From Pseudomonas sp. AFG_SD02_1510_Pfu_092 (GTDB lineage Bacteria; Pseudomonadota; Gammaproteobacteria; Pseudomonadales; Pseudomonadaceae): a DNA stretch of 64,000 bases. The stretch lies in the NCBI RefSeq assembly GCF_003331055.1, contig NZ_PUQD01000014.1, forward strand, positions 1-64,000. The letters are read 5' to 3'. Below, one piece after another: positions 42,755-51,842 of the stretch (position 1 is its first letter; each line of letters starts with the position of its first letter). The notes beneath the pieces were generated by a model. That model was not told the DNA's origin. It ran no database searches and was given only the letters and a program-made list of their open reading frames with translations. The position numbers were made by a program, and so were the translations under genes.

Positions 42755-43816
42755 ATGAGCGTGGAATGCTTCGTTACAGGCGGCAGTGGATTTGTCGGGC
42801 AACACTTATTGGCCCGTCTTACAGCGACCGGGCACAAAACCTGGGTACTGATGCGCAACCCTGAAAACCTCGAGCGCCTCCGGCAGCAAGTAAGCCAGTT
42901 AGGCGGTAACCCTGAGCATGTTCAAGCCGTGCAGGGCGATATCAGCCGAGACGGGCTCGGGCTCGACGAGGCTGGCATGCGCAGCGTGTCTTCGGCTGCC
43001 GTGGCGTTCCACCTGGCGGCGGAGTTCACCTGGGGGCTGACCATCGAGCGTGCCCGTGCGGTCAACGTGCAGGGGGCGCTGCGCGTCGCCGAACTGGCGG
43101 CGAGCCAGCGTATGCGCTTGCTGATGGTGGGCGGCTTCATGCTGCAGAACCTTGGCCACCTGGCCAGCATCGGCGTGGATCACCAGCACCCGGAAAACAC
43201 CGACTGGCCCGCCGTCTACCGCCGCGCAGGTGGCTACGAAGGCAGCAAGATCGAAGCCCATTTCGCCGTCATCCGCTGCCTGCAGCAAGCCGGCGCGGAC
43301 TACACGATCGTGCACCCTGCCACGGTATGTGGCCACAGTGAAAGCGGCCACATCGTGCAAGGCCAACCACTGGCCGAACTCATTCGCAACCTGGCACAAG
43401 GCCGGTTCAAGGCCATTCCCGGCTCCCCCCAACACTGGTTGCCCTTGGTCAGCGTCGACTACCTGGTGGCGCTGATGACCTGCGTGGCGTTCGATCCGGC
43501 GATGGCCAACCGACAAGTCCTGGCACTTTATGAACACACACCGAACTTGCACGGCATGCTTGCGCAGATCGCCGCTACGCTGGCGGTAAAGGCGCCCCGT
43601 CACCATGTAAGGATCGGATTGCTCAAGTGGCTATTGGCGATTCCCGGGCTGGCACAGCAATTATCGATCAGCGCCGAATCGTTGAACTTCATCCAGACCC
43701 AGCGCTTCGACATGCGTGCCAGCGAGCAACTGGAACGCAAGTATCAGTTGGCACATCCCGATATGGCCAGCGCGCTGGAAAACACCGTGCGTTATGTCAA
43801 GGGTTACTTGAGCTGA
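42755..43816 (+). CDS. Extended SDR / NAD-dependent epimerase-dehydratase family protein
   Basis: This 353-residue protein has the Rossmann motif FVTGGSGFVGQHLL, a VQGDI acidic segment, VAFHLAAEFTW and the GYEGSKIEAH catalytic Tyr-x3-Lys region (Tyr-Glu-Gly-Ser-Lys). It resembles NAD(P)-dependent epimerases or 3-beta-HSD-like reductases. It is the single probable target of the divergent MerR activator. Substrate unknown. Confidence 0.83.
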   Translation: MSVECFVTGGSGFVGQHLLARLTATGHKTWVLMRNPENLERLRQQVSQLGGNPEHVQAVQGDISRDGLGLDEAGMRSVSSAAVAFHLAAEFTWGLTIERARAVNVQGALRVAELAASQRMRLLMVGGFMLQNLGHLASIGVDHQHPENTDWPAVYRRAGGYEGSKIEAHFAVIRCLQQAGADYTIVHPATVCGHSESGHIVQGQPLAELIRNLAQGRFKAIPGSPQHWLPLVSVDYLVALMTCVAFDPAMANRQVLALYEHTPNLHGMLAQIAATLAVKAPRHHVRIGLLKWLLAIPGLAQQLSISAESLNFIQTQRFDMRASEQLERKYQLAHPDMASALENTVRYVKGYLS

Positions 43817-43820
43817 GTGC

Positions 43821-43850
43821 TTGCGAAAATTTGTCGTACATCTCTACAAT
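43821..43850 (+). promoter_or_regulatory. Sigma70-type promoter candidate for the diguanylate cyclase gene
   Basis: TTGCGA (43821-43826), an 18-bp spacer and TACAAT (43845-43850) lie in the AT-rich spacer, about 105 bp upstream of the GTG start. A TATATT at about 43860 is an alternative -10. Confidence 0.4.
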
Positions 43851-43955
43851 TCTGATGCTTTATATTATGCAGTAGACCAGATCGTTACTTCCTGACCGTT
43901 TGGTTAGTTAATAGCTGTCGTCGCCTGGCTACCGGAATCTCCATCAGGAATTGAC

Positions 43956-45467
43956 GTGAAGCGTGACATCCAGCTCGTTGTTCTACTGCTATCGATCATC
44001 GGTTGTTCTCTCGCCTCGTTAACGCTGTGGAAGGTCATGGCTTCTCGCGAGCGCGCCCTGGAAGATATCAACGTCCATGGCCTGAACCTGACCCAGGCAC
44101 TGTCCACCTATTCCGAAGGTATCGTCCGCCAGAGCTCACAGCTGTTGCTCGGCCTGGTCGAGCGCCTGGAAACCGAGGGCACCGGGCCTGCACAGATCGA
44201 CCGCCTGGCGCAGCTGGTCAAGCGTCAGTCGCCACTGATGCCGCCCATGAGCGGCATCACCATCTATGCCAAGGACGGGCGCTGGCTGATGTCTTCCAAC
44301 CGCCCCACCCCGGCCGGCGCCAACAGCAGCGACCGGGCGTTTTTCATCCACCATCGCGATGACCCGTCCCGTGCGCCCTTCATCGGCCTGCCGATCCGCA
44401 GCCGCGTCACCCAGGAATGGGTGATCACCATCAGCCGGCGCTTCAACGACCAGCGCGGCGAGTTCGCCGGGGTGGTTGCCATGACCCTTGGCGTGGAGAA
44501 CTTCCTGCAACTGTTCGGCAAGCTGGACGTCGGCCACGACGGTGCCATCGGCTTGTCCTTTGCCGACGGCGCCATGCTGGTGCGCTACCCGTTCCGGGAA
44601 CAGGACATGGGCCGCAACTTCTCCAAGTCGCCCATCTATGCCAAGTACCTGGTCGACCAGTCGGTAGGCACCGCGTCGTTCACCTCCAGCCTGGACGGCG
44701 TGGAGCGCCTCTATGCGTTTCGCAAGAGTGACAAGCTGCCGCTGGTGACCACGGTCGCCCTGGGCAAGAACGAAGCCCTCGCCGCCTGGCGCTTCGAGGC
44801 GCTGCTGTCGTTGCTGGTGGTGGCTGCGTTGCTGGCACTCACCGGCACCATCGGCTGGCTGCTGATTCGTGCCATGAGCCGGCGCGACGCGGTGGAAAGC
44901 GAACTTCGCCTGACCCAACAGCAATTGCTCGACAGCAACCAGCAGCTCGAACGCCAGGCAATGCACGATGCGCTAACCGGGCTGGCCAACCGGCGCTGCT
45001 TTGACGAAGCGCTGGCCCAGGAGATCCGCCGGGCCCAGCGCAACGGCACCTCGCTGGGGTTGCTGATGATCGATATCGACCATTTCAAGCGCTACAACGA
45101 CACCTATGGTCATCCCGCCGGTGACACCTGCCTGCAGCAGATAGCCGCCCTGCTCGGCGCCTGTATCCGCCGCCCCAGCGACCTGCTGGCACGCTACGGC
45201 GGTGAAGAACTGGCGGTGATCCTGCCCGACACCGACCACGACGGCGCAGCGGTGGTCGCCACGCTGATGCTCGAGCGCCTGGCCCTGCAACCCATCCCTC
45301 ATCAAGGCAGCCCGTTCGGGCATGTGACCGCCAGTATCGGCATCGCCTGCGCCGCTGGCACCGCGCTCGACAGCCCTTCATCGCTACTGCAACGCGCCGA
45401 CCAGGCGCTGTACGTCGCCAAGCAGACGGGCCGCTATCGCCTGCATGTCGACCTGGCACCGACATAA
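43956..45467 (+). CDS. Membrane diguanylate cyclase with dCache sensor
   Basis: This 503-residue protein starts at GTG after CAGGAATTGAC. It has a membrane helix (VVLLLSIIGCSLASLTLWKV), a periplasmic dCache-like domain (about 35-275, with YAKDGRWLMSSNRPTP), a second helix (LLSLLVVAALLALTGTIGWL), a coiled coil and a GGDEF domain. The active site is GGEEL (about residue 415), competent for cyclic-di-GMP synthesis. The inhibitory RxxD site (RPSD) lies five residues upstream. It converts a periplasmic small-molecule signal into cyclic-di-GMP; the ligand is unknown. Confidence 0.92.
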   Translation: MKRDIQLVVLLLSIIGCSLASLTLWKVMASRERALEDINVHGLNLTQALSTYSEGIVRQSSQLLLGLVERLETEGTGPAQIDRLAQLVKRQSPLMPPMSGITIYAKDGRWLMSSNRPTPAGANSSDRAFFIHHRDDPSRAPFIGLPIRSRVTQEWVITISRRFNDQRGEFAGVVAMTLGVENFLQLFGKLDVGHDGAIGLSFADGAMLVRYPFREQDMGRNFSKSPIYAKYLVDQSVGTASFTSSLDGVERLYAFRKSDKLPLVTTVALGKNEALAAWRFEALLSLLVVAALLALTGTIGWLLIRAMSRRDAVESELRLTQQQLLDSNQQLERQAMHDALTGLANRRCFDEALAQEIRRAQRNGTSLGLLMIDIDHFKRYNDTYGHPAGDTCLQQIAALLGACIRRPSDLLARYGGEELAVILPDTDHDGAAVVATLMLERLALQPIPHQGSPFGHVTASIGIACAAGTALDSPSSLLQRADQALYVAKQTGRYRLHVDLAPT

Positions 45468-45474
45468 CTGCAAA

Positions 45475-45493
45475 CACGCCCGCCCCGGGCGTG
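45475..45493 (+). terminator. Hairpin after the diguanylate cyclase gene
   Basis: CACGCCCG-CCC-CGGGCGTG forms an 8-bp GC stem eight bases past the stop. No T run follows, so termination strength is uncertain. Confidence 0.4.
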
Positions 45494-45533
45494 CTCCCGT
45501 GAAACCCGAAGCCCCATTACAAGGAAAGTACTG

Positions 45534-46433
45534 ATGCAATCTCATTTCGGCAAAGGTGTGCTCTTTGCCCTCTGCGCCGCTGCACTGAATGCAACCATCG
45601 GCGTCCTTAGCAAAGTGTTGATGAACAGTGGTTTCAGCTCCAGCAGCATCGCCCTGATAAAGACCGTACTCGGCTGCCTGCTGCTGTCGCTGCTGTTGCC
45701 GTTACTCAAGCGCCCTGCGCAACCGGCCAAGTGGTTTCAGGCGGCCATTTGCGCCTTTCTCGGCATTTTCGTGCTGTTCCACTTTGAAACCTCGGCCTAC
45801 CGGCACTATGCGGCGGCAGGGGTCGTGGTGATGTTGATGGCCAGCGCCTCGATAGCCTCGATCGTGCTGGGCCGAATCGTTCTGAAAGAGCCGATCAGCG
45901 CCAACGTGACGGTCGGTGCCGGGTTGACCATTGCCGGCATCGCGGTCATTTTCGGCGCCGACCTGGAACAGGGCTTCACCCTGCAAGGCGCACTGCTCGC
46001 GGCGATTGGCGGGTGCGGTTACGGCGCTTTTTCGGTGGCCATGAAGCGCATGGGCGTATCCGGCGGCCTGCACTTTACCCGGCAACTGTTGCTGTTCGGC
46101 AGCCTTTACCTGCTGATGCCGGCGGCAACCGATGGCTTCGGCATCGGCGAGCTGTCGCTGGTGGCGGTGTCGGCTTTGCTGGCGCTGGCGGCGTTGCCGA
46201 CCATCCTCGGCTTCTTCTGCACCACCAAGGCCATCGAGTACCTGAAGCCGTCGCAAGTCCAGGCACTGGAGCTGACCGAGCCGCTGTTTGCCGCGCTGCT
46301 GGCGTTAGTGGTCCTCAACGAAGTGCCGCGCGACACGTTGTATATGGGCGCCGCGTTGATCCTGTGCGGCTTGTGTTTCTCCAACGAGCTGATCCGCCTG
46401 GGCAAGAAAGCGCCACAACCGTCCGCCACCTGA
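45534..46433 (+). CDS. EamA/DMT family transporter
   Basis: This 299-residue protein has ten membrane helices in two repeated EamA halves (ALCAAALNATIGVLSKVLMN and AAIGGCGYGAFSVAMKRMGV mark their starts). It ends with the typical EVPRDTLYMGAALILCG. Such carriers export amino acids or other metabolites. AAGGAAAG precedes the ATG. Convergent with the OprD gene. Confidence 0.87.
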   Translation: MQSHFGKGVLFALCAAALNATIGVLSKVLMNSGFSSSSIALIKTVLGCLLLSLLLPLLKRPAQPAKWFQAAICAFLGIFVLFHFETSAYRHYAAAGVVVMLMASASIASIVLGRIVLKEPISANVTVGAGLTIAGIAVIFGADLEQGFTLQGALLAAIGGCGYGAFSVAMKRMGVSGGLHFTRQLLLFGSLYLLMPAATDGFGIGELSLVAVSALLALAALPTILGFFCTTKAIEYLKPSQVQALELTEPLFAALLALVVLNEVPRDTLYMGAALILCGLCFSNELIRLGKKAPQPSAT

Positions 46434-46446
46434 GGCAGCGGGCACG

Positions 46447-46478
46447 CGCACCGGGGCGCGCAGGCCCGCGCCGGTGCG
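46447..46478. terminator. Bidirectional hairpin between EamA and OprD genes
   Basis: CGCACCGG (46447-46454) pairs with CCGGTGCG (46471-46478), with an inner CGCG/CGCG helix after a two-base bulge. It fills the gap right up to the OprD stop codon and lies between convergent genes. Confidence 0.5.
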
Positions 46479-47732
46479 TTACCAGATCGCGATATCGTAG
46501 GTCAGGTAGACGCGGTTGCTGTCCCGCCCGCGGGAAAAGTCGGAGCGGTACACGTAGTTGCGCAGTTTCACGCCCAGCCCCTTGATCGGCCCGGATTGCA
46601 CCACGTAGGCCAGTTCCATGTCCCGCTCCCACTCGCTGAGCCCGGCTTCAGCAGAGCGGCCGTTGTCGCCGCTCAGGTAACGCGCCATGAAGGTCAGCCC
46701 GGGGACACCGGCCACGGCAAAATTGTAGGCATAGCTCGCCATCCAGGTTTGCTCTTCCTCCTCGATGAACTTGCCGATGCCGACGTTACTGAACGAATAA
46801 ACCGTCGCGCCGCTGATGTACGGCAGCCCGGCCGTGCCGTCGAGCACCTGGTAACCCGCACCGACGGTGTGCCCGGAATGGCTGTAAGCCAGCTGCCCGC
46901 TGAACATGTCGTTGTCGATTTCGCCGCCATGCGCGGCGCCGCTGTCGCGGCTCTTGAAGTAACGCAGGTCGGTGGTGAGCACCCCGCCGGCCAACGGCAG
47001 GTCGTGCACCAGGCCGGCATAGTCCTGGCGGTAGAAGTGCTCGAGCTGGCCATGAAAATAGCTCAGGCGCAGCTGCTTGCTGACGGCGTAGTCGGCACCG
47101 GCAAAATTGAAGTCGCCCGACTCGCCGCCGCCATAACCATCCAGGTACAGGCCGGTGCTGTCGGAGGAATCACGCTGCTTGAAACGCTCCAGACGCCCGG
47201 CCGTAAGCGTCAGGCCGTCGACATCGGTACTGGTCAGTTGCGTACCCTGGTAGGTCTGCGGCAGCAACCGCGCATCGTTGTACACCAGCACTGGCGTCTT
47301 CGGCAGCAAGGTGCCGTGCTTGAGCACGGTCTGCCCCAGCCGCGCCTTGGCGGTCGCCCCGGCACTGGCGAACTGGTCTGCGGCGCGGCCGTCGTCATGC
47401 ACCGGCAACAGCCCGGTACCGCTGCGGCCGCGGCCCGAATCGAGCTTCACGCCTACCAGCCCCATGGCATCCAGGCCCAGCCCCAACGGGCCTTGGGTAA
47501 AGCCGGACTGGTAGTCGAGCAGAAAGCCCTGCGCCCACTCCACCCGTTCACTTTTGGCGGTTGCGGCGGCGCGGGCGCTCATGCCGTGTTCGTCACGGAA
47601 GTTTTCGTTGAAGTAGACGTTGCGCAGCTGCAGCTTGAGCTTGCCGTCGTCGATGAATCCGGCAGCGCCGGCCACAGGCAGCCAGCCGCAGAGCAGGCCA
47701 CAGGTGGCCCCACGGAAAACAGCTCGGGACAT
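46479..47732 (-). CDS. OprD family outer-membrane porin
   Basis: This 417-residue porin has a signal peptide (ATCGLLCGWLPVAGA/AG) and OprD-family landmarks: FIDDGKLKLQLRNVYFNENF at the N-terminus, EWAQGFLLDYQSGFTQGPLG, the PKTPVLVYNDARLLPQTYQG loop and a C-terminus ending in aromatic Trp (VYLTYDIAIW). OprD porins admit small carboxylates and amino acids. It follows the CitMHS gene by 70 bp, so it is the outer-membrane part of the uptake locus. An A-rich Crc-like motif precedes it. Confidence 0.92.
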   Translation of the reverse strand: MSRAVFRGATCGLLCGWLPVAGAAGFIDDGKLKLQLRNVYFNENFRDEHGMSARAAATAKSERVEWAQGFLLDYQSGFTQGPLGLGLDAMGLVGVKLDSGRGRSGTGLLPVHDDGRAADQFASAGATAKARLGQTVLKHGTLLPKTPVLVYNDARLLPQTYQGTQLTSTDVDGLTLTAGRLERFKQRDSSDSTGLYLDGYGGGESGDFNFAGADYAVSKQLRLSYFHGQLEHFYRQDYAGLVHDLPLAGGVLTTDLRYFKSRDSGAAHGGEIDNDMFSGQLAYSHSGHTVGAGYQVLDGTAGLPYISGATVYSFSNVGIGKFIEEEEQTWMASYAYNFAVAGVPGLTFMARYLSGDNGRSAEAGLSEWERDMELAYVVQSGPIKGLGVKLRNYVYRSDFSRGRDSNRVYLTYDIAIW

Positions 47733-47742
47733 GATGGTTACT

Positions 47743-47756
47743 CTATTGTTGTTCTT
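47743..47756 (-). promoter_or_regulatory. Hfq/Crc CA-motif candidate before oprD-like gene
   Basis: Minus-strand AAGAACAACAATAG lies 10 bp upstream of the OprD start codon and fits the AANAANAA motif. Confidence 0.5.
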
Positions 47757-47802
47757 GGAGGGGGGGTCGGCTGGTACTGGGCGCCGGGGCGCCCGACGCA
47801 GG

Positions 47803-49107
47803 TCAGACGAAGAAGGACAACGCCCCGGTCAGCAGGGCCAGCGCGGTGATCACCAGCGAGGTGAGCACTGCCCATTTCACCGTGGCCTTCTGGAAGTCGC
47901 CGATATCGCGATCGACCATGCCCACCAGCAGCAAGGTCGAGGCCACCAGCGGGCTCATCAGGTGCACAGGCTGGCCCAGCACCGAGGCGCGGGCGATTTC
48001 CACCGGGTCGATGCCGTAGGCAGCAGCCGCGTTGGCCAGGATCGGCACCACGCCGAAGTAGTAGGCGTCGTTGGACAGCACGAAGGTCAGCGGCATGCTG
48101 GTCAGCGCCACCACCAGCGGGAACCAGTGGCTCCAGGCTTGGGGAATCCAGTCGACCAGGGTCTGCGCCAGCGCATCGACCATCTTGGTCCCCGAGAAGA
48201 TCCCGGCGAAGATGCCGGCGGCAAATACCAGCAGCACCACGGTCATGGCGTTGCCCGAATGGGCGAGGATACGCGCCTTCTGCAGCTCCAGCTGCGGGTA
48301 GTTGATCATCAGCGCCGCGACGAAACCGATCATGAACAGCAGCGCCGAATGCATCACGCCCAGCACCAGGGCGGTCATTACCGCGATCACCAGCACCAGG
48401 TTGACATATGCCAGGCGTGGCCGCTTGTGCGGGTTGTCGCCGAGGATTTCCTTGATGTAGCAGCTGCCGCCACCCGATTCCAGGGCGATGTTGCCGATGC
48501 GTTTACGCTCGGCGCGGCCCAGCAGGTAGGCGGTGAACACCACCCAGGCCGCCCCGCCGATCACCGTCGGCAGCATCGGGATGAAGTACTCGGTGGCATC
48601 CAGCCCGAGCGCGGCGATGGCCCGGGTGGCCGGCCCGCCCCAGGGGCTCATGCCGCTCATGATGCTCAGCGACAGCATCGACACCGTGGCCAGGATCATC
48701 GGGTTCATGCCAATGCGCTTGTACAGCGGCAGCATCGCCGCGCAGGTGATCATGTAGGTGGTGGTGCCATCACCGTCGAGCGCCACCAGCAATGACAGCA
48801 GCGCGGTACCGATGGCGATCTTGATCGGGTCGCCATTGACGCGTCTGAGGATCTTGCGGATCAGCGGGTCGAACAGGCCGGCATCGATCATCAGGCCGAA
48901 GAACAGGATGGCGAACAGCAACAGCGCCGCCGACGGCGCGACCATCTTCAGGCCATCGAGCATCATCTTGCCCAGCTCGGGGGCGAAGCCACCGATTACG
49001 GCGAAGACGATGGGTACCACGGTGAGCGCGACGATTGGCGACAGGCGTTTACTCATGATCAGGTAGGTGAAGGTCACCACCATGATCAGGCCCAGGAGTG
49101 CGAGCAT
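47803..49107 (-). CDS. CitMHS family citrate/tricarboxylate:H+ symporter
   Basis: This 434-residue carrier has about 12 helices and CitMHS motifs (LVALDGDGTTTYMITCAAML, SMLSLSIMSGMSPWGGPATR, LSNDAYYFGVVPILANAAAA, GQPVHLMSPLVASTLLLVGM). Family members take up citrate complexed with Mg2+ or Ca2+, and related tricarboxylates. An A-rich stretch (AAAAACAAGAGAAAAAA) directly before the ATG is another possible Crc site. In the same direction as DctA and the isomerase gene. Confidence 0.9.
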   Translation of the reverse strand: MLALLGLIMVVTFTYLIMSKRLSPIVALTVVPIVFAVIGGFAPELGKMMLDGLKMVAPSAALLLFAILFFGLMIDAGLFDPLIRKILRRVNGDPIKIAIGTALLSLLVALDGDGTTTYMITCAAMLPLYKRIGMNPMILATVSMLSLSIMSGMSPWGGPATRAIAALGLDATEYFIPMLPTVIGGAAWVVFTAYLLGRAERKRIGNIALESGGGSCYIKEILGDNPHKRPRLAYVNLVLVIAVMTALVLGVMHSALLFMIGFVAALMINYPQLELQKARILAHSGNAMTVVLLVFAAGIFAGIFSGTKMVDALAQTLVDWIPQAWSHWFPLVVALTSMPLTFVLSNDAYYFGVVPILANAAAAYGIDPVEIARASVLGQPVHLMSPLVASTLLLVGMVDRDIGDFQKATVKWAVLTSLVITALALLTGALSFFV

Positions 49108-49230
49108 GGTTTTTTCTCTTGTTTTTATGCTGTTGCGGCCATCGGCAAGGCAGACGGCCCCCTACCCCACTCGGCATCGCCAGGATGCTGAGTGGGATTT
49201 TAAGTCAACGATGGGAGGAAGAAGTGCCTT

Positions 49231-50544
49231 TCAGCCGTGGTGGCGCGGCTCGGCGGACCAGTCGGCCGGCGCAGCGCCCGCCTCGGCCGGCAGCGCCGGG
49301 GTACGGTTCAGGCGGCGCAGCAAGGTTTCCCGGTCACAGGCGTTCTCCGACAGCGAGATCACCACCGTGGCCACGGCGTTGCTGGCCAGGCTGGTCAGCG
49401 CGCGCGCTTCGGACATGAAGCGGTCGATGCCGATCAGCAAGGCCAGCCCCGCCAATGGGATGTCGTGAATGACCGTGAGGGTCGAGGCCAGCGCCACGAA
49501 ACCGCTGCCGGTCACACCCGCAGCGCCCTTGGACGACAACAGCATGATCGCCAGCATGGTCACCGTCTGGCCCAGGGTCAGGTCGATGTTGCAGGCCTGC
49601 GCGATGAACACCGCCGCCAGCGACAGGTAGATGGCGGTACCGTCCAGGTTGAAGGAATAGCCGGTAGGCAGCACCAGCCCGACCACGCCTTTCTTGCAGC
49701 CGAGCTTTTCGAGTTTTTCCAGCATGCGCGGCAGCACTGGCTCGGTGGACGATGTGCCGAGCACCACCAGGAATTCCTCGCGGAAATAGCGCAGCAGCTT
49801 CCACAGGCTGAAACCATGCGCCCGGCAGATACCGCCGAGCACCACCAGCACGAAGAACGCGCAGGCGATGTACAACGTCCCCACCAGCTTGGCCAGTGCG
49901 CCGAGCGAGGTCACGCCATACTGGCCGACGGTGAACGCCAGTGCACCGAAGGCGCCGACCGGGGCGAAGCGCATCAGGTAACCGAAGATGCGAAACACCA
50001 TGGTCGAAGCCGATTCCAGCACATCCAGTACCGGCTTGCCCTTCTCGCCCATGGACGACAGGGCAAAACCGCTGAGCACCGCGATGAACAGCACCGGCAG
50101 CACTTCACCCTTGTTGAAGGCACCGATGAAGGTGTCCGGGATGATGTGCATGAAGAAGTCGACCACGCTGAGCTTCGCCGCAGACGCCGCGTACTGGCCG
50201 AGCCCTGCGGTGCTGAGGGTGGCCGGGTCGATGTTCATGCCGACCCCGGGGCGCAACAGGTACACCGCGGCGAGGCCGATCATCAGGCTGACCACGGTGA
50301 GTAGCAGAAACAACAGCAAGGTCTTGCTCATCAAGCGCCCCAGCGAGCGCTTGTCGGTCATGCCGGCGATACCGGTGACGATGGTGCAAAACACCACCGG
50401 GGCGATCATCATCTTGATCAGCTTGATGAACGCATCACCCAGCGGCTTGAGCGCAACGGCCTGTTGCGCCCAGAAGTGGCCGACCACCACGCCCAGCAGG
50501 ACGGCGCAGAGGATCTGGAAGTACAGCGATTTGGCGAGTCTCAT
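49231..50544 (-). CDS. dctA: C4-dicarboxylate transporter, DctA family
   Basis: This 437-residue Na+/H+:dicarboxylate symporter has family segments KMMIAPVVFCTIVTGIAGM, the hairpin motif VLGTSSTEPVLPRMLEKLEK, GYSFNLDGTAIYLSLAAVFI and LLSSKGAAGVTGSGFVALAS. The TEP and SFNLDG motifs are those of substrate-binding helical hairpins. It imports succinate, fumarate, malate and perhaps related acids. It lies between isomerase and CitMHS genes, so here it may serve a specialised substrate instead of being the housekeeping DctA. Confidence 0.88.
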   Translation of the reverse strand: MRLAKSLYFQILCAVLLGVVVGHFWAQQAVALKPLGDAFIKLIKMMIAPVVFCTIVTGIAGMTDKRSLGRLMSKTLLLFLLLTVVSLMIGLAAVYLLRPGVGMNIDPATLSTAGLGQYAASAAKLSVVDFFMHIIPDTFIGAFNKGEVLPVLFIAVLSGFALSSMGEKGKPVLDVLESASTMVFRIFGYLMRFAPVGAFGALAFTVGQYGVTSLGALAKLVGTLYIACAFFVLVVLGGICRAHGFSLWKLLRYFREEFLVVLGTSSTEPVLPRMLEKLEKLGCKKGVVGLVLPTGYSFNLDGTAIYLSLAAVFIAQACNIDLTLGQTVTMLAIMLLSSKGAAGVTGSGFVALASTLTVIHDIPLAGLALLIGIDRFMSEARALTSLASNAVATVVISLSENACDRETLLRRLNRTPALPAEAGAAPADWSAEPRHHG

Positions 50545-50615
50545 GAGGCATCACCCATTGTTGAAATTGTGCGGATGCGCTTGTGCGAAGGTGCAGGCCA
50601 GGGTTGGCGCCGGGG

Positions 50616-51695
50616 CTACCCGGCCAGCCTGCGCAAGGTAGGGGCGTAGACGAAGCCTGAGAACAGCCGCCGGGCGGTGCGCACGACCGAGGCCTGGATG
50701 GTCTTGCCATCGGCACCGCCGCGCGACAGCGCCACATCGATGCCGCCACTGGGGTGTTCCAGGCGTACCTCGGCCAGTTGCTCGGCACCCTCGCCCAGCA
50801 GTTCGCCGATGACCGTGCCGGGGCTGACGCAGGCCGTGGCCAGGCCGATCGCGCCGGTGATGGCCAGCGCGCGGTGGCAGTTGTGCGGCATGAAGTAGCG
50901 CACCTGCAAGGTGCCATCGTAGCGGGGCCTGGACACCAGCACCGGCTTGGGGATGACCATGCCACTGACATCGCCCAGGCCCATGGCCTTGCCGGCCTTC
51001 AGGCGCAACGCCTCGAGGCGCTCGAGCAGTGTGCCGTTGGCGTCGAGTTCGGCCGGGGTTTCCGAACCGGTGACGCCCAGCTGGCTGGCCTCCACCACCA
51101 TCATCGGCATGGCCATGTCGATGCAGGTGACGGCGACACCATCGAGCACATCCCTGGCCTGGCCGGTCGGGAACAGCTTGCCGGTCTTGCTGCCGACCGC
51201 ATCGAGGAAGGTCAGCTGCACCGGCGCGGCAGTGCCCGGTACGCCATCGATCGCCGTGCGGCCTTCGTAGCGCACGATGCCGCCCGGGGTTTCCACCAGC
51301 GAGTTGACGAAGGTCCCGGTGTTGAGGTTGCGGATGCGCACCAAGGTCTTGCCCTCCTGGCCTTTGACCAGGCCTTGCTCGATGGCGAACGGGCCAACGG
51401 CGCACAGCATGTTGCCGCAGTTGGGCGCCGTATCGACCCGGCGTTGGGCGACCATGACCTGGACGAACAGGTAGTCGACGTCGGCGTCGGCATGCAGCGA
51501 AGGGCTGACAATCGCCACCTTGCTGGTCTGCGGGCTACCGCCACCGATGCCGTCGATTTCCAGTTCATGCCCGGAACCCATCAGGTTGATCAGCAATTCG
51601 TCGCGTTCGACCACATTGGCAGGCAGGTCCCAGGCGTGGAAAAACGGCCCCTTCGAGGTGCCGCCGCGCATGAGTACGCAAGGAATTCGTTGCAT
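50616..51695 (-). CDS. PrpF/GalD-family isomerase (4-oxalomesaconate tautomerase-like)
   Basis: This 359-residue protein has the family opening MQRIPCVLMRGGTSKGPFFH, the GIGGGSPQTSKVAIV segment, catalytic-cysteine region APNCGNMLCAVGPFAIE and PHNCHRALAITGAIGLA. PrpF isomerises trans- to cis-2-methylaconitate (and aconitate), and GalD tautomerises 4-oxalomesaconate in gallate degradation. No gallate dioxygenase, hydratase or aldolase genes lie nearby, while tricarboxylate and dicarboxylate carriers do. An aconitate-type substrate is therefore plausible. The start was chosen on family N-termini; a longer ORF adds 28 residues. Divergent from a LysR gene. Confidence 0.82.
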   Translation of the reverse strand: MQRIPCVLMRGGTSKGPFFHAWDLPANVVERDELLINLMGSGHELEIDGIGGGSPQTSKVAIVSPSLHADADVDYLFVQVMVAQRRVDTAPNCGNMLCAVGPFAIEQGLVKGQEGKTLVRIRNLNTGTFVNSLVETPGGIVRYEGRTAIDGVPGTAAPVQLTFLDAVGSKTGKLFPTGQARDVLDGVAVTCIDMAMPMMVVEASQLGVTGSETPAELDANGTLLERLEALRLKAGKAMGLGDVSGMVIPKPVLVSRPRYDGTLQVRYFMPHNCHRALAITGAIGLATACVSPGTVIGELLGEGAEQLAEVRLEHPSGGIDVALSRGGADGKTIQASVVRTARRLFSGFVYAPTLRRLAG

Positions 51696-51703
51696 GATTT
51701 CGC

Positions 51704-51715
51704 ACTCTTGTTGAT
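51704..51715 (-). promoter_or_regulatory. Weak Hfq/Crc-like motif before the isomerase gene
   Basis: Minus-strand ATCAACAAGAGT lies nine bases before the start codon and partly fits AANAANAA. Confidence 0.3.
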
Positions 51716-51778
51716 CAATGGACATCATTGATGTTGTGGACACAAGATTGACAGGGACGGATAAATCAATCCAATGCA

Positions 51779-51793
51779 AATATCGTAGGTATT
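51779..51793. promoter_or_regulatory. LysR operator candidate (AATA-N7-TATT)
   Basis: A short dyad AATATCGTAGGTATT sits in the AT-rich divergent spacer, about 50 bp from the LysR start, with the spacing of LysR recognition sites. Confidence 0.4.
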
Positions 51794-51842
51794 ATTCCGA
51801 TCCAAGCATCAATAACAGGCCTGGGCCAGAGAGCGATTCGAG

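Noticed and set aside
50616..51695. Assignment of the isomerase as GalD of a gallate-degradation operon
   Set aside because: No gallate dioxygenase, hydratase or aldolase genes lie in the surrounding 10 kb, so the gallate role is kept only as an alternative.
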